DNA of 64,000 bases from Haliclona indistincta. Lineage: Eukaryota > Porifera > Demospongiae > Haplosclerida > Chalinidae. The stretch is from positions 6,567,754 to 6,631,753 of the forward strand of contig OZ024792.1 in NCBI GenBank assembly GCA_964017065.1, written 5' to 3'. Of this stretch, positions 1-11,100 are shown in pieces (position 1 is the stretch's first letter; every line of letters starts with the position of its first letter). The position numbers and the translations under genes are program-made. The notes under the pieces were generated by a model, which did no database searches, had not been told where the DNA came from, and was given only the letters and a program-made list of their open reading frames with translations.

Positions 1-1
1 T

Positions 2-3000
2 TTCAGAATAAATCCTGTAGATGACCAGCTTCCAAGATTGATAGCAAACGAGCCACTATTTGTATTGTCTGACTACCGATATGAAAGCTTCAATGTCAGT
101 GTTTTGCAGATGGCAGATAATGACACCTCTGGAAAAGACCAACTTGAATATAACGTAACAAGTCCTCCGAGGTACGGCAAACTCCACAGGCGTCGGGGTC
201 CATCTTCTGATCTTCCTCTTCTCTCTGAAGTGGACCAGTGGAACCAGACTAGCAGATTCTCTCAGCAAGACATAGAGAACACTCTGATCTGGTATAGACA
301 CACTAATCTCTTCACATGGATCGACTCTTTTGAATTTGAAATCACTGACGGCACAAACGAGGTCTCAGAAACTTTTGTCAAGAAAATAATAGTCCTACCC
401 AATAAACTCAACTTAGCCATCAATCCTGCCAGAGTTGTTGAAGGTGGTCAGACAGTGCTTCCCCGCAATAGCTTTCGTGCTATTCATCCTTACTTTGCTG
501 ACAAACAGTTCACAGTTCACATTCTATTGTCTCCAAACGGGGATGTGCGATATGTCAGCAACAACAGCATTACGACCACGTTCACATCTGAAGACCTTGC
601 AAACTCACAGATAAAGTACGTCCACAAAGGTGACGAAAACCCTGTTGCTAAATTTACCTTCTACCTGGATTTTGGTCTTCGGAGGAGTGCATCGATAAGT
701 TATTCTATCAATGTTGAGTCAGTAAATGACAATCCTCCAGTTCTTCGCACAACCAAGACGTTAGTACTGTGGGCTAAGCAAGTTGTCACCATTAACCAGA
801 CATATCTTCTTACAACAGACAGAGATTCACCTCCCAGTGAACTTCGCTATATCTTCAAGTTTGAACCTGGACAAGCTAGCGACGGACATTTTGCTCTTCA
901 AAGCTCTCAAGATGTTCCCAACACCAACTTCACACAGGAGCAAGTGGACTCCAACAGCATCGTGTTTGTGGATTTACACACATACGATGGTGTTAGAAAT
1001 ATCTCGTTCTCAGTCAGTGACGGTTTGTTCACTGTACATGGCTTCTTTGTCGTGGATGCAAAAGTGCTTAAGCTGCACAGACCCTACATTGGTGTTCGAA
1101 TGGTGGTGAGCATAGGAATGGCTGCTAATCTCACTGAAGCAGCTCTCTACTTTCAAACAAATGCAATCTCTCCAAGTACCTCACCGAGGCAAATAGTGTT
1201 CAATTTGAAGCCAGGATCTCCTAAGTACGGTTCAGTCTATCGTGTTGGAGATCGCTCTAAGTCAATCTCCAGTTTCACTCAAGAAGACATAGACCATGAT
1301 CGAGTTGAGTATGTTCATGAAGCTGTTGATGTTTGGGAAGGTCAAGACCAGCTCAACCTTGTTGTCTCGACTCCTTTAGCTGACAGTGTTCACGACACAG
1401 AGAACATCACTATCCTGCTGCCTCCAATCCAAGCAGATCCTCTGGCTACTGTCGGTGCTCTCATTGTGTCAGAGAACAACGTCAGCTGCCTCAATCTGAG
1501 CATTCTTGATGCGAGAAATTTCCGCTACATGGTCTCCAAAACTACTAAACTATCACTTGCTTCAGTAAGACTAGCTTATCGAGTCTACGCTCCTCCAAAT
1601 TTGGGACACGTTCTTGCTAGAAACGAAGAAGTCCAGGGCTTCAATCAAGGTGACGTGGAGGAGGGAGTGGTCTGCTACAAGCACAGAAATGGCACAGAGT
1701 CCGAGAAAGATGAGTTCACACTTGAAGTTATGGTGGTCTCAAATAACAGCGAAAGCGAGATAAATGTTTTAAACAGCACCATGGCAACCATCGCTGTAAA
1801 CATAATATTGTACAATGATGAAGAGCCTTTTCTACTGAGTTCTTGGGCTCCACAGAAGAACATTATTGTCAGCTTCCCTAGTCCAATAACAAAAGCTGAC
1901 ATAGAGGTGCAAGACAAAGACAACTCTCCCTCTGAAATTTGCTTCACTGTTTTGTCACTTGATGGAGACAATGGCTTAAGATTGCAAGGTGATCCTATCA
2001 CTGAAATCACCAAATTTACTCCAAGCGACATCAACAACGGTCTTCTCTATTTCAATGCTTCTAACAGTATCACTTTACAGTTCAATTTTAGTTTTACTGA
2101 CGGGATGTACGAGTCTAATGTGCATACCTTCTCTCTGACTGCTGTCGACCATAACTGGACGGTAGAAGAAAATGATATCTTCATCCCTCAGACAAACCCA
2201 TCTGTCATCCTCTCAACAGACACAATTAAGGTGACTACCAACGGATTTGTTGAGGAGACCGTGTACACCATTATCCAAGCTCCTAGTCACGGTCAAGTGG
2301 ATGTGTCTGGTCTAGCAGCTGGTAATTTCACTCAGTCTGACTTGATATCTGATCTTGTTGTTTACAAGCTCACGGACTATTCTGTGTACAATGATTCGTT
2401 CACTATTCAAGTGACCAACCGTCAACTATCGAGGATTGTTAAGGTCCATGTGACTATTGAAGCTGATGATTCCGGCACGAAGCAGGATAAGCTGCTCGAA
2501 GCCGACATGTGTCAGGTTCTTCCTCCAGACATAATTGACCTGTCTTCACTCTCCTTGCGTCGAAATGGTGTCATCTTGTTGAAACTTGTCGAGGACCTCA
2601 AATACGGTGAATTGAGGGTGTTCTATGATCAGCCACATCGAACCAAACGTAACACTTATTATGACTACAAGCCAGGTCGTAGTAAACGTGGTGCTGGTAA
2701 GAGAGAGTTCCGATATGACGATTACAAGAGCGGGTTTGTCTACTATATGTGGAAGTTGATGCCAAACGTTACTGCAAACAGCACCTATATGGAGACTCTG
2801 AGTGTGAAGGTTGTTGTCAACGGTCTGCCTCCTGGATTCTTGTCAGTAAATTTCACAGTGGTAGCACCCCCAGGAGCTACTATGCTGCCGACCACATCTG
2901 TAACAGTGTCTTCCACACCGTCCAGTGAGTCTACAACTGCTCCTACTTCAGGAACAGATAACTCCGGCGCTAACAGTGTAGTAAATCTGCTGGTGCCAAC

Positions 3001-3859
3001 AGTGGGTATTGTTGTGCTAATCCTGATCGTAACGGTGGTGATATTTGTCTTCTGTTTGGCCCACTCTGGCAAAATTATGACCTCGCTGAAATCAAAGAAG
3101 GCTGGCTCTATTCTGTCTTTCCCAGCACATCGTGGTTTATCACCGTATCGAGCTCCTTCACACAGCACTCTTCGTTCGCCACATCTTCGTGGTAGAGTGG
3201 AAGAGGATGTAATGAGAGACGATGAAACAAACTCTGATATCTCGTCTGCTGCTTCAATTGTTGTGCTGCCCACATTTCAGAGTCACCATCAAGTTCCTCC
3301 TGCCTTCTTGCGGCAAGGATCACAGGGCTACGTCTCAGGCTCCACCTATTCTCACACACTGAGCTATGGCGACAGCCCACTTTATGATGAAGACGATGAA
3401 ACCAGCACAAGAACAACTCCATTTCCTTTACAGCGTATTTTAGAAAGTCCTGTACCAAGAAGTGCTCTCCACTCGCCAACTCGTCTTGACAACTCGTCGT
3501 ATGCCTTTGCAAGAGGCAGCCATGCACGAGCAACAAGCCCAGCACGAGGGAGAGGTTTTTCTGCAGGCAGAGCAACTGGTCGCCTGTCTCCATCAAAGAG
3601 CACGTCGATGAGAGAAGTCTCTTACAATCCTCAATTTCGATTGGTAAGAACGTTTTCTCGTGAAAGCAGCACCACCATGGATTACGAGAGTGAAAGCTCC
3701 TGTCCCAGAGACACTCCAAGATTACAACATACCACTAGTCCTGGCTTAGCCGTGACTACCAAATCTTCTTCCCCCACGAGTGCACCAGCAGCAAATGACA
3801 ACGAAAAACTCTATCGAACAACCAATCCTGTTCTAAAGGATACCGAATACTGGGTCTGA
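2..3859 (+). CDS. CSPG4/NG2-like transmembrane proteoglycan, copy 1 (5' part outside window)
   Basis: Membrane proteoglycan of the CSPG4 (NG2) type; family members link extracellular matrix to PDZ scaffolds. The frame is open from base 2, so the exon continues beyond the left edge. The visible 1,285 residues carry many degenerate CSPG repeats with the recurring signature of a Y/HG-x-L strand, an F-T-Q-x-D-I/L turn and a Y-x-H motif. Two dibasic stretches (HRTKRN, GRSKRG) near residue 885 could be furin-like cleavage sites. They are followed by a Ser/Thr-rich stem, one transmembrane helix (around 2985-3060, VGIVVLILIVTVVIFVF), and a cytoplasmic tail of about 260 residues, much longer than in vertebrate CSPG4. 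The protein ends in EYWV, matching the QYWV PDZ ligand of vertebrate CSPG4. It aligns without indels to copy 2 (constant offset 17,195) with about 20 amino-acid differences. FRAS1/FREM proteins share the repeats, but the tail favours CSPG4. Confidence 0.85.
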   Translation, partial: FRINPVDDQLPRLIANEPLFVLSDYRYESFNVSVLQMADNDTSGKDQLEYNVTSPPRYGKLHRRRGPSSDLPLLSEVDQWNQTSRFSQQDIENTLIWYRHTNLFTWIDSFEFEITDGTNEVSETFVKKIIVLPNKLNLAINPARVVEGGQTVLPRNSFRAIHPYFADKQFTVHILLSPNGDVRYVSNNSITTTFTSEDLANSQIKYVHKGDENPVAKFTFYLDFGLRRSASISYSINVESVNDNPPVLRTTKTLVLWAKQVVTINQTYLLTTDRDSPPSELRYIFKFEPGQASDGHFALQSSQDVPNTNFTQEQVDSNSIVFVDLHTYDGVRNISFSVSDGLFTVHGFFVVDAKVLKLHRPYIGVRMVVSIGMAANLTEAALYFQTNAISPSTSPRQIVFNLKPGSPKYGSVYRVGDRSKSISSFTQEDIDHDRVEYVHEAVDVWEGQDQLNLVVSTPLADSVHDTENITILLPPIQADPLATVGALIVSENNVSCLNLSILDARNFRYMVSKTTKLSLASVRLAYRVYAPPNLGHVLARNEEVQGFNQGDVEEGVVCYKHRNGTESEKDEFTLEVMVVSNNSESEINVLNSTMATIAVNIILYNDEEPFLLSSWAPQKNIIVSFPSPITKADIEVQDKDNSPSEICFTVLSLDGDNGLRLQGDPITEITKFTPSDINNGLLYFNASNSITLQFNFSFTDGMYESNVHTFSLTAVDHNWTVEENDIFIPQTNPSVILSTDTIKVTTNGFVEETVYTIIQAPSHGQVDVSGLAAGNFTQSDLISDLVVYKLTDYSVYNDSFTIQVTNRQLSRIVKVHVTIEADDSGTKQDKLLEADMCQVLPPDIIDLSSLSLRRNGVILLKLVEDLKYGELRVFYDQPHRTKRNTYYDYKPGRSKRGAGKREFRYDDYKSGFVYYMWKLMPNVTANSTYMETLSVKVVVNGLPPGFLSVNFTVVAPPGATMLPTTSVTVSSTPSSESTTAPTSGTDNSGANSVVNLLVPTVGIVVLILIVTVVIFVFCLAHSGKIMTSLKSKKAGSILSFPAHRGLSPYRAPSHSTLRSPHLRGRVEEDVMRDDETNSDISSAASIVVLPTFQSHHQVPPAFLRQGSQGYVSGSTYSHTLSYGDSPLYDEDDETSTRTTPFPLQRILESPVPRSALHSPTRLDNSSYAFARGSHARATSPARGRGFSAGRATGRLSPSKSTSMREVSYNPQFRLVRTFSRESSTTMDYESESSCPRDTPRLQHTTSPGLAVTTKSSSPTSAPAANDNEKLYRTTNPVLKDTEYWV

Positions 3860-4408
3860 ATACACAGCAACTCATCATCATCTTCATCACATTCTGTTCA
3901 ACCGGACTTCTCCAGTATAAAAATTTCACCCATCAAAGAGTGATTTTTCATAAGTATATAAATATTTCTGTCACCTTTATCTCTTGACTCACCGAAAAAC
4001 AAAGCACAAATCTATATTACGTATGCATGTTCGTAGATACAATGTTATGTTTTTGTAACATAGAATGTTTTAAATTGTTTCTGTATATACTGTGAACGAC
4101 TCAATCTACAGCCATTGTTCGAGTACTCATGACTATTGTTACAAGTTATAATAATTATTGTTCAATGCGACAAAGCTGAAAAAGTCACTACGTAGACTGA
4201 GCAGCGTCTGGTAGAGATGCATGCGTTTGTAGCATCGTTCAACGACAGAGTACATCGTACAGTTTGTTTTCGTTACGTTATTGTTAACGGGGTGAAGGTA
4301 AACCAAAAAATAATGATAATAAATTTGACGTTATTGTTACAAAGCTCTGAAAATTGGGATAAAAGAGTAGTAAGGAAAAAGTAATAGTAAGCATTAGCAC
4401 TATATACA
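3860..4408 (+). other. 3' flank of CSPG4-like copy 1, no gene seen
   Basis: AT-rich 3'UTR-like sequence following the EYWV stop. It is closely matched at 21055-21600 behind copy 2, with several small indels. Part of it (around 4180-4265) reappears at 58862-58945, showing that this flank was also copied to the far end of the window. No RNA gene or conserved ORF is recognised. Confidence 0.5.
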
Positions 4409-4880
4409 TGTAACTGTACGTTGAATAGCTGAAAGGACTAAGCAGTAATGGTATGTGATAGTGCTCTGAGGGTTCTTCCAGTGTGAACACAATCTGTGAT
4501 GACAGAACATGAATTGAAGTGGTCAGGAGACTCTAGGATCACTTACGTCAACATAACACATGCATAAGGATAGAACCCTTTGACTCTCTGTGCATTGAAG
4601 TACGTATTTGTATCAAAGTGAACTCTGTATGTTCCAACACGTAGTATATGTGTTCAGAGCTCAGGAGAGTTGAACAGCGTCCATCAAGATCAGTGTACAA
4701 ACAGTAAAGATGAACAGTAAGACTTACTGGTGATGATATTACTACTCACCCAGACCCTAGCACTACTCACCCAGACCCTAGCTCTACCCACTGCCCATCA
4801 GCTAATAGCTGAGCTATGCTGACAGGAATCTGTCCAGCTGGTCTGCCTCGAGCAGTATCCAACACATGATCTGAGTGGTA
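4409..4880 (-). pseudogene. HIUase (transthyretin-like) copy A, decayed
   Basis: Remains of a 5-hydroxyisourate hydrolase gene, an enzyme of urate breakdown. Reading down the minus strand: a fragment with [15 protein letters not shown] (about 4865-4756), an exon with [20 protein letters not shown] (about 4690-4547), and a last exon from 4493 with [17 protein letters not shown]. Damage is visible. A 4-nt insertion breaks the HVLDT region, a short deletion removes the acceptor before the second exon, an insertion of about 11 nt interrupts its end, and the conserved C-terminal YRGS has become YSYM with run-on reading. It lies head-to-head with Roco A, about 280 bp from that gene's first exon. 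Confidence 0.7.
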
Positions 4881-5084
4881 ACTGGGAGGTGATGAGCTCG
4901 AGCCTCGAGCATCCGATCACGCTTCTAATTGAGCGTTAAGTTTACGTTTAAGAAAAATACAAGTTAATATTAAGTAAGCTTACTGTACTGCACTGGGCGC
5001 GGTGACCGTACCGTACCGAGAGGCGAGATCTCCCCAAACCCTCAGATCTAGATCAGCCCTTAGTTGCACTGCCGCTTGCGCCGT

Positions 5085-5117
5085 GCCCCCTGCTACAGTG
5101 TCACTGTGGCAGGGGGC
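5085..5117. promoter_or_regulatory. Conserved hairpin upstream of Roco A exon 1
   Basis: An almost perfect 33-bp palindrome: GCCCCCTG...CAGGGGGC with CACAGTG-like inner arms. It lies about 40 bp upstream of the Roco A start codon, between the divergent HIUase and Roco units. The same palindrome precedes exon 1 of Roco B and Roco C, but not the internal exon 1 copies at 29188 and 45338. It could be a promoter element or a 5'UTR stem-loop; which one cannot be told from sequence. Confidence 0.5.
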
Positions 5118-5157
5118 TGTGAAAAAAGCTGAGTAGTTCGAGTACGAACTGAGAAAG

Positions 5158-8100
5158 ATGGCGACCAAGGTAAGGTCACTTTGGGTAAGTACATAAAGTG
5201 GGAGGGGCCCTAGCTGACATTTATTTGTAATTTCGGACGATTCCTAATTTGTCAGACACGCATTGATGTGGTTTAAGTTCACACAGCCTGCCCATAATCT
5301 GTACCACCATAGATAATACAGTACACGGTGGATATGCAGCAAGTTGAAGCAACGAGCCGGTATACTGCAATCCAGGGTGGGACGATCACTGCATTGGGTA
5401 ACACGGACGTTTCCAAATAATTATTTACAAGAAATGAATGGCAGCAGTAGTAGTGTGTGCTCAAGACAAAATATTGAGCTCCTTGATCCTTTTCTGCGTA
5501 CAAATGTGTTTTGATGCAGCAGGGCAAGGATGATAGTATTCGCTAGTATTTTCTTGGTATTATCAGTCTAGCCAATAATCTAATATAAAAACTGCAACAA
5601 CAAGCTTTTTCCCTGCTACTTGGGGCATGTCTGCTGTTCTCTACGAAGCGTAGCGCTCCAATAGTATTTTGATGCACTGCACTACACAATAAGCTACCAA
5701 AGACATACAACAAACCAGCACTACATAAACCAGCACTGTAATATTCGAACATAAGTAGCCGTAACACAGGATTTCAGGAAAAACATCAGAATTTGCAGCC
5801 TAGCATTATAACTAGGCCATTTTTAGCAACTGTCTCTTCAACAGCAAATGAACATGTGTGCTATTTGATTCAACTTCCACCCGGTTCTCACAACCGTGGA
5901 AACATCTTTACAACTTCGTGCAACTCGATCAGGAGCGATGGAGAGTGTCCCAGCACATCTCCGTGGATCCCTTCGTTTATCACACCGTTTTAATATCTAC
6001 CGTGTACTATATTATCTATTATACCACATGATAGCTATGATGTGTGCCTCAAACATGCTAACTATAGATGGTGATGGTATAAAGGTAACTTGCATGATCT
6101 GTTTCCAGTAGTGCTGCCACGATATAGAATTTGTAGGTCACATGTCATGAAGGATTATGAAGCAAAAATCTTTATGTTGATTTGATCAGGATACTTTCAG
6201 TTTAAAAGCTAATTCTCAACTACAGCGGTTTTATTACTTCTTGCAAGGAAGATTCGAGTGTAAAGTGTCACCTTGCAGTCACTAATGTGTCAAGTCACTG
6301 GTATTTATTCACAAAATGGAGCATGATCAAAGACTAAGGCAGCGTTCACACGGCTCCGCTTCAAAAGTAACCAGGTATCAGGTATTCGTTTTCATCCAAG
6401 AATGTACAGTGTTCACACGTATCCGTGTACATCGAAACTACTACTACTAGAGCCTGGGTACGAGGCTACAGCTATGCATGCATGCCTCCCAAGCGCATGC
6501 ACGACACTCATGTGCTAGTGTCTCTAAGTATTCGGAATCCCTGTTCACACGGCGCCTGATATTGACTCCGATTTCAAGGTCTCCACTAAAGTCTCCGGAT
6601 ACAAACGCACCTGGATTCAGTGTCCGTTTTCATTGGATGCTTTATCCTTGCAAGAAGTAATAAACGCTGTAACTGCACTAATCAGCAAATAATGTTCAAT
6701 ATACGACAGAAGTACATATCGATGATTATAGCAAAATGTATAGTCATTCTATTGTCATATCAATTATGTTGTGGCAGCACTAGTTTCCAATCCTGCGGTT
6801 ATGCTAAATACTTATTGTACTCACACGTACGATGCTTTGAAATTTTTCTCTTCTTTCTCTACTCTATCATCAACATCAGGAGGTGAGTAAAACTGAATCA
6901 TTGTGTGCATGTTATGTTGTTTGATTATTTCTTTTCTCTTCTCTGTCTACTCTATCATCAACATCAGGAGGTGAGTAAAACTGAATCATTGTGTGCATGT
7001 TATGTTGTCTTTTCTCTTCTCTGTCTACTCTATCATCAACATCAGGACGTGAGTAAAACTGAATTATTGTGTGCATGTTACTGTGTTTGATTATTTCTTT
7101 TCTCCTTCTCTGTCTACTCTATCATCAACATCAGGAGGTGAGTAAAACTGAATTATTGTGTGCATGTTACAGTGTTTGATTATTTCTTTTCTCTTCTCTG
7201 TCTACTCTATCATCAACATCAGCCGGTGAGTAAAACTGAATTATTGTGTGCATGTTATGTTGTTTGATTATTTCTTTTCTCTTCTCTGTCTACTCTATCA
7301 TCAACATCAGCTGGTGAGTAAAACTGAATTATTGTGTGCATGTTACTGTGTTTGATTATTTCTTTTCTCCTTCTCTGTCTACTCTATCATCAACATCAGG
7401 AGGTGAGTAAAACTGAATTATTGTGTGCATATTACCGTGTTTGATTATTTCTTTTCTCTTTCTCTGTCTACTCTATCATCAACATAAGGAGGTGAGAAAA
7501 ACTGAATGCATATTACCGTGTTTGATTATTTCTTTTCTCCTTCTCTGTCATCTACTCTATCATCAACTTCAGGATGTGAGTAAAACTGAATTATTGTGTG
7601 CATGTTTTACTTTACATTACAATTTTTCTTTGTCCTTCTCTATCATCAACATCATGCAGTTGGTAAGTTCAACTGAAATAGTCTATAATTATTTGCATGG
7701 ATTAATTTCTATCAACATCTGCTTGGAATAACATTTTGCTATTTCTTTGTTTGTCTGTTACTATAGCCTAAAGAGGTGAGTTGTGTCATCTATAGTGAAT
7801 TATAAAACTGCTTGTGAATTAATTTATTTTCTGTTGTCTTAGCATGATATCAGACAGGTGAGTGTCATGTTGTGGTGTGCTCAAGGATCACTAAGTAACT
7901 AAATAACTATTTATTTATTAGAAAAGTAAGAATTGTGTGTAGGTAAATGATTGCTCATTTTGAAATGTTTTGAGTGTCTGAGGTGTATTCCCAAGCACTG
8001 AAGAGTGAAAGTGTGGTGGTATCATATGGTCGTATCATGTTGATCGGTTTGGGAGCAGCAGGAAAGACTAGTCTGATACATGGCTTGATGAATCAGCAGC

Positions 8101-11100
8101 TACCTGACAGAGCTAACTCAACTATTCTGGCTAGTACTCGATCTGTCAAGTACTACTGGATAAAAACAGAGAAGGGTCGATATAGTCACTGGACAGAACT
8201 CTCCAATGAAGATAAGACTCAAGAAGTTGCTCAAGCTGCAAAGAGTTCAAATGTTCACCACTTAGGAAGGTAATTTGACTGTTCAGCTATATAGCATGCA
8301 TTTCATACTAGCAGTATAAATTGGTTCTTTTTTCTGTTGTACGTTTTATAGAGATCAGTCCATGTCATGTCAGGAAATTTTTGACAAAAGTGATCAATCA
8401 TTGGCACAGTACAGAGAGAATGTTGTTGAAAAAATGGTAGAATCTAAATCTCATGCTTCCAAAAATGAGGTGTTGCTGCACATCTGGGATTGTGGTGGTC
8501 AACCTGTGTTTCTCAGCGTTCTTCCTGCTTTTCTTAGCTCCAGAACAGTATTTCTACTTGTCTTTGATGCTTCTCTTGAGCTTGATGATCTTTGTAAAGT
8601 TATTGTCAATATTGATGGACATAGTCATATGAAAGAGACACTGGATATCTCTGCTTTGAGTCTCCTTCAGATGTGGATGGCTTCAATTCATGCTCGGTTT
8701 GGTGAAGGTGGTGAAGCATCTTGTCCTAGGATAATCGTAGTTGGCACTCATGCTGACCAGCTTGGACCAGATCAGTCTAAAAGGAAGTGCCTAGATAAGA
8801 TTTTGTCAGTTGTCATGGAAAAGGATTACTCCAACATTCTAATGGATGAGCTGGAAGGAATAATAGTTGACAATACTACTGCAGGAATGGGAGAGAGAGA
8901 AGATAAAGGAATCGGCCAGCTTCGAGAGACTATCCATGAATTTGTTCGAGACAATCTTTCTAAAGATACTCCAGTCAGTTGGGTTGAATTTCGCAATGTG
9001 TTGCAGCCCTATGTTAGAAAGCCAGTTGTGCAATTAGATGAAGTTTACATATGTGCTGGGAAATGTTCTATTCCTAGAGAGGAGGTTCCCAGTGCTCTCA
9101 ATTTCTACCATGAGCTAGGTGTGCTGTTGTTCTACCCTAATGTGCATGGCCTTGAGTCTGTGGTGATCCTAGAGCCCCAGTGGCTGGTTGATGTGTTTGG
9201 AACACTCTTTTGCAAGTGGAAATATCAAGATAAGCACAGAAAGATGTGTGCATTGTTTAGTGACTATGGTGTTCTTACTAAGCCACTCTACAATGAAGTA
9301 CTTAGACCGCTCTTAAAGGGCACTAATGTCACTCCTGATGCAGTCTTGAAATTGTTAGAAAAATTTCAATTGGCTGTTCAAATCGAAATAATTGACTTGT
9401 TTGAAACAGACAGCAAGCAATACTTTGTTCCTCTGATGTTGAAGCACAACAATGGTCTTGGTACAGTAGATGTGCAGTCTGCAGCTAATTCACCACAATC
9501 ATTTGTCAAAAGAGCATCTCCTCTTCACATTGTATTTAGATCTGGCTGCGTTCCTCCTGGCTTCTTTGTACGACTAGCAGCCTGTCTATCTAGTGAAAAA
9601 GGTGTCATAGTTGTCTTTTGTGTTGGCATCTGGTGTAATAAAATCACCATGCGTGTTAATGGGAGGGTGGACAAGTTGATTATCACTGAATACACGGACA
9701 CAGTGGAAATTCAATTTTTTTGTAAAGAAGAATCAGAAGAATCTTTTCGAATGTCGTGCAGAAATGTCTTCATGTTGTTGCAAAGGTCCTTTACTTCAAT
9801 CTCCGAATGGTTGCCAAAAGCAAATCCTCAGCTTGCTTTCTGTTGCACTCAGTGCATTGATCCAGCTCAGATGGCTTCTTTTAGACACCATCAAGATATA
9901 TATTGTAGATTTAGTCAGGAGCATACTGTGAGCGATTCTCTTCATTGTAAGCATAAAGATCACAGCTTCAAGCCTACTCATAGTCAACGATATTGGCTCT
10001 GCCCTGTTGACAAGGATAGTAAACAAGTCTCTAAGGTATAGCTATAATACGACAATTTCATTAGGGAACACTGTTGTTATTGTACTTCTCTAGGAGCTTC
10101 AAATTGCTGAGTCTCTCACTAGAGCCATGCATCTCACTGATATAGCAGCTCTTGCTAAAGAGCTGGAGATGATGCCAGCTACAGGCATTGTACCAGATGA
10201 CCTCATTGAACAGTTTTATAACACCGGTGGAGGTATTGTTGAGCTGGCTCGGTCCCTCAGAGCAATCAAGCTGAACACACTAGCTGACAAGTGAGATAAA
10301 TATGCTTGTTAATAAATTAATGTGTCATTGATCCCTGTGAATGAATGCTACATTATCTTGTTAATATCATGACAAGCAAATGTTTTGTACAGGTTAATTT
10401 CAGGGGATATAAATTTCACAGTACCTGATGAGTCACAGTCAAAGGGTATGATTATTATAGTGAACAGATTGTTGTTGATCTTTCTTTAGCCTCTAGTCCC
10501 TCAGTTAATGATTATGTTAGAGCAGTAAGCAATGTTACTGATTGGCATCAACTTGGCTTACATCTCGATCTGACTATGAGCCAATTACGCAAGATTGAAT
10601 CCACTTTCCGTACTGATGGTGTAGATAGAATGAAGGCTGAGATGCTCCACGTGTGGCAGAAATGTTATCCTGATGCATCTTGGAAAGAACTTATCATAGC
10701 TTTGGAAGATATGAACGAGAACAGTGTAGCTAATAAAATAGAAGAGAAATACTGTCCAATCACAGGTGATCAAGTGATTTAGTAGCATTGATATCATAAT
10801 CCATGCATTACCATTAGCAGCAGCTACTGTACCACCACCATCACATGCAGCTACCTCTACTGTACCACCACCATCACATGCAGGTACCTCTACTGTACCA
10901 CCACCATCACATGCAGGTACCTCTACTGTACCACCACCATCACATGCAGCTACCTCTACTGTACCACCACCATCACATGCAGCTACCTATACTGTACCAC
11001 CACCATCACATGCAGCTACCTATACTGTACCACCACCATCACATGCAGGTACCTCTACTGTACCACCACCATCACATGCAGGTACCTCTACTGTACCACC

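Noticed and set aside
4980..5168. Minus-strand 62-aa ORF over the Roco A first exon and the hairpin (also 38033-38383)
   Set aside because: No domain, not conserved as an ORF in copy B, and overlaps the promoter-like block.
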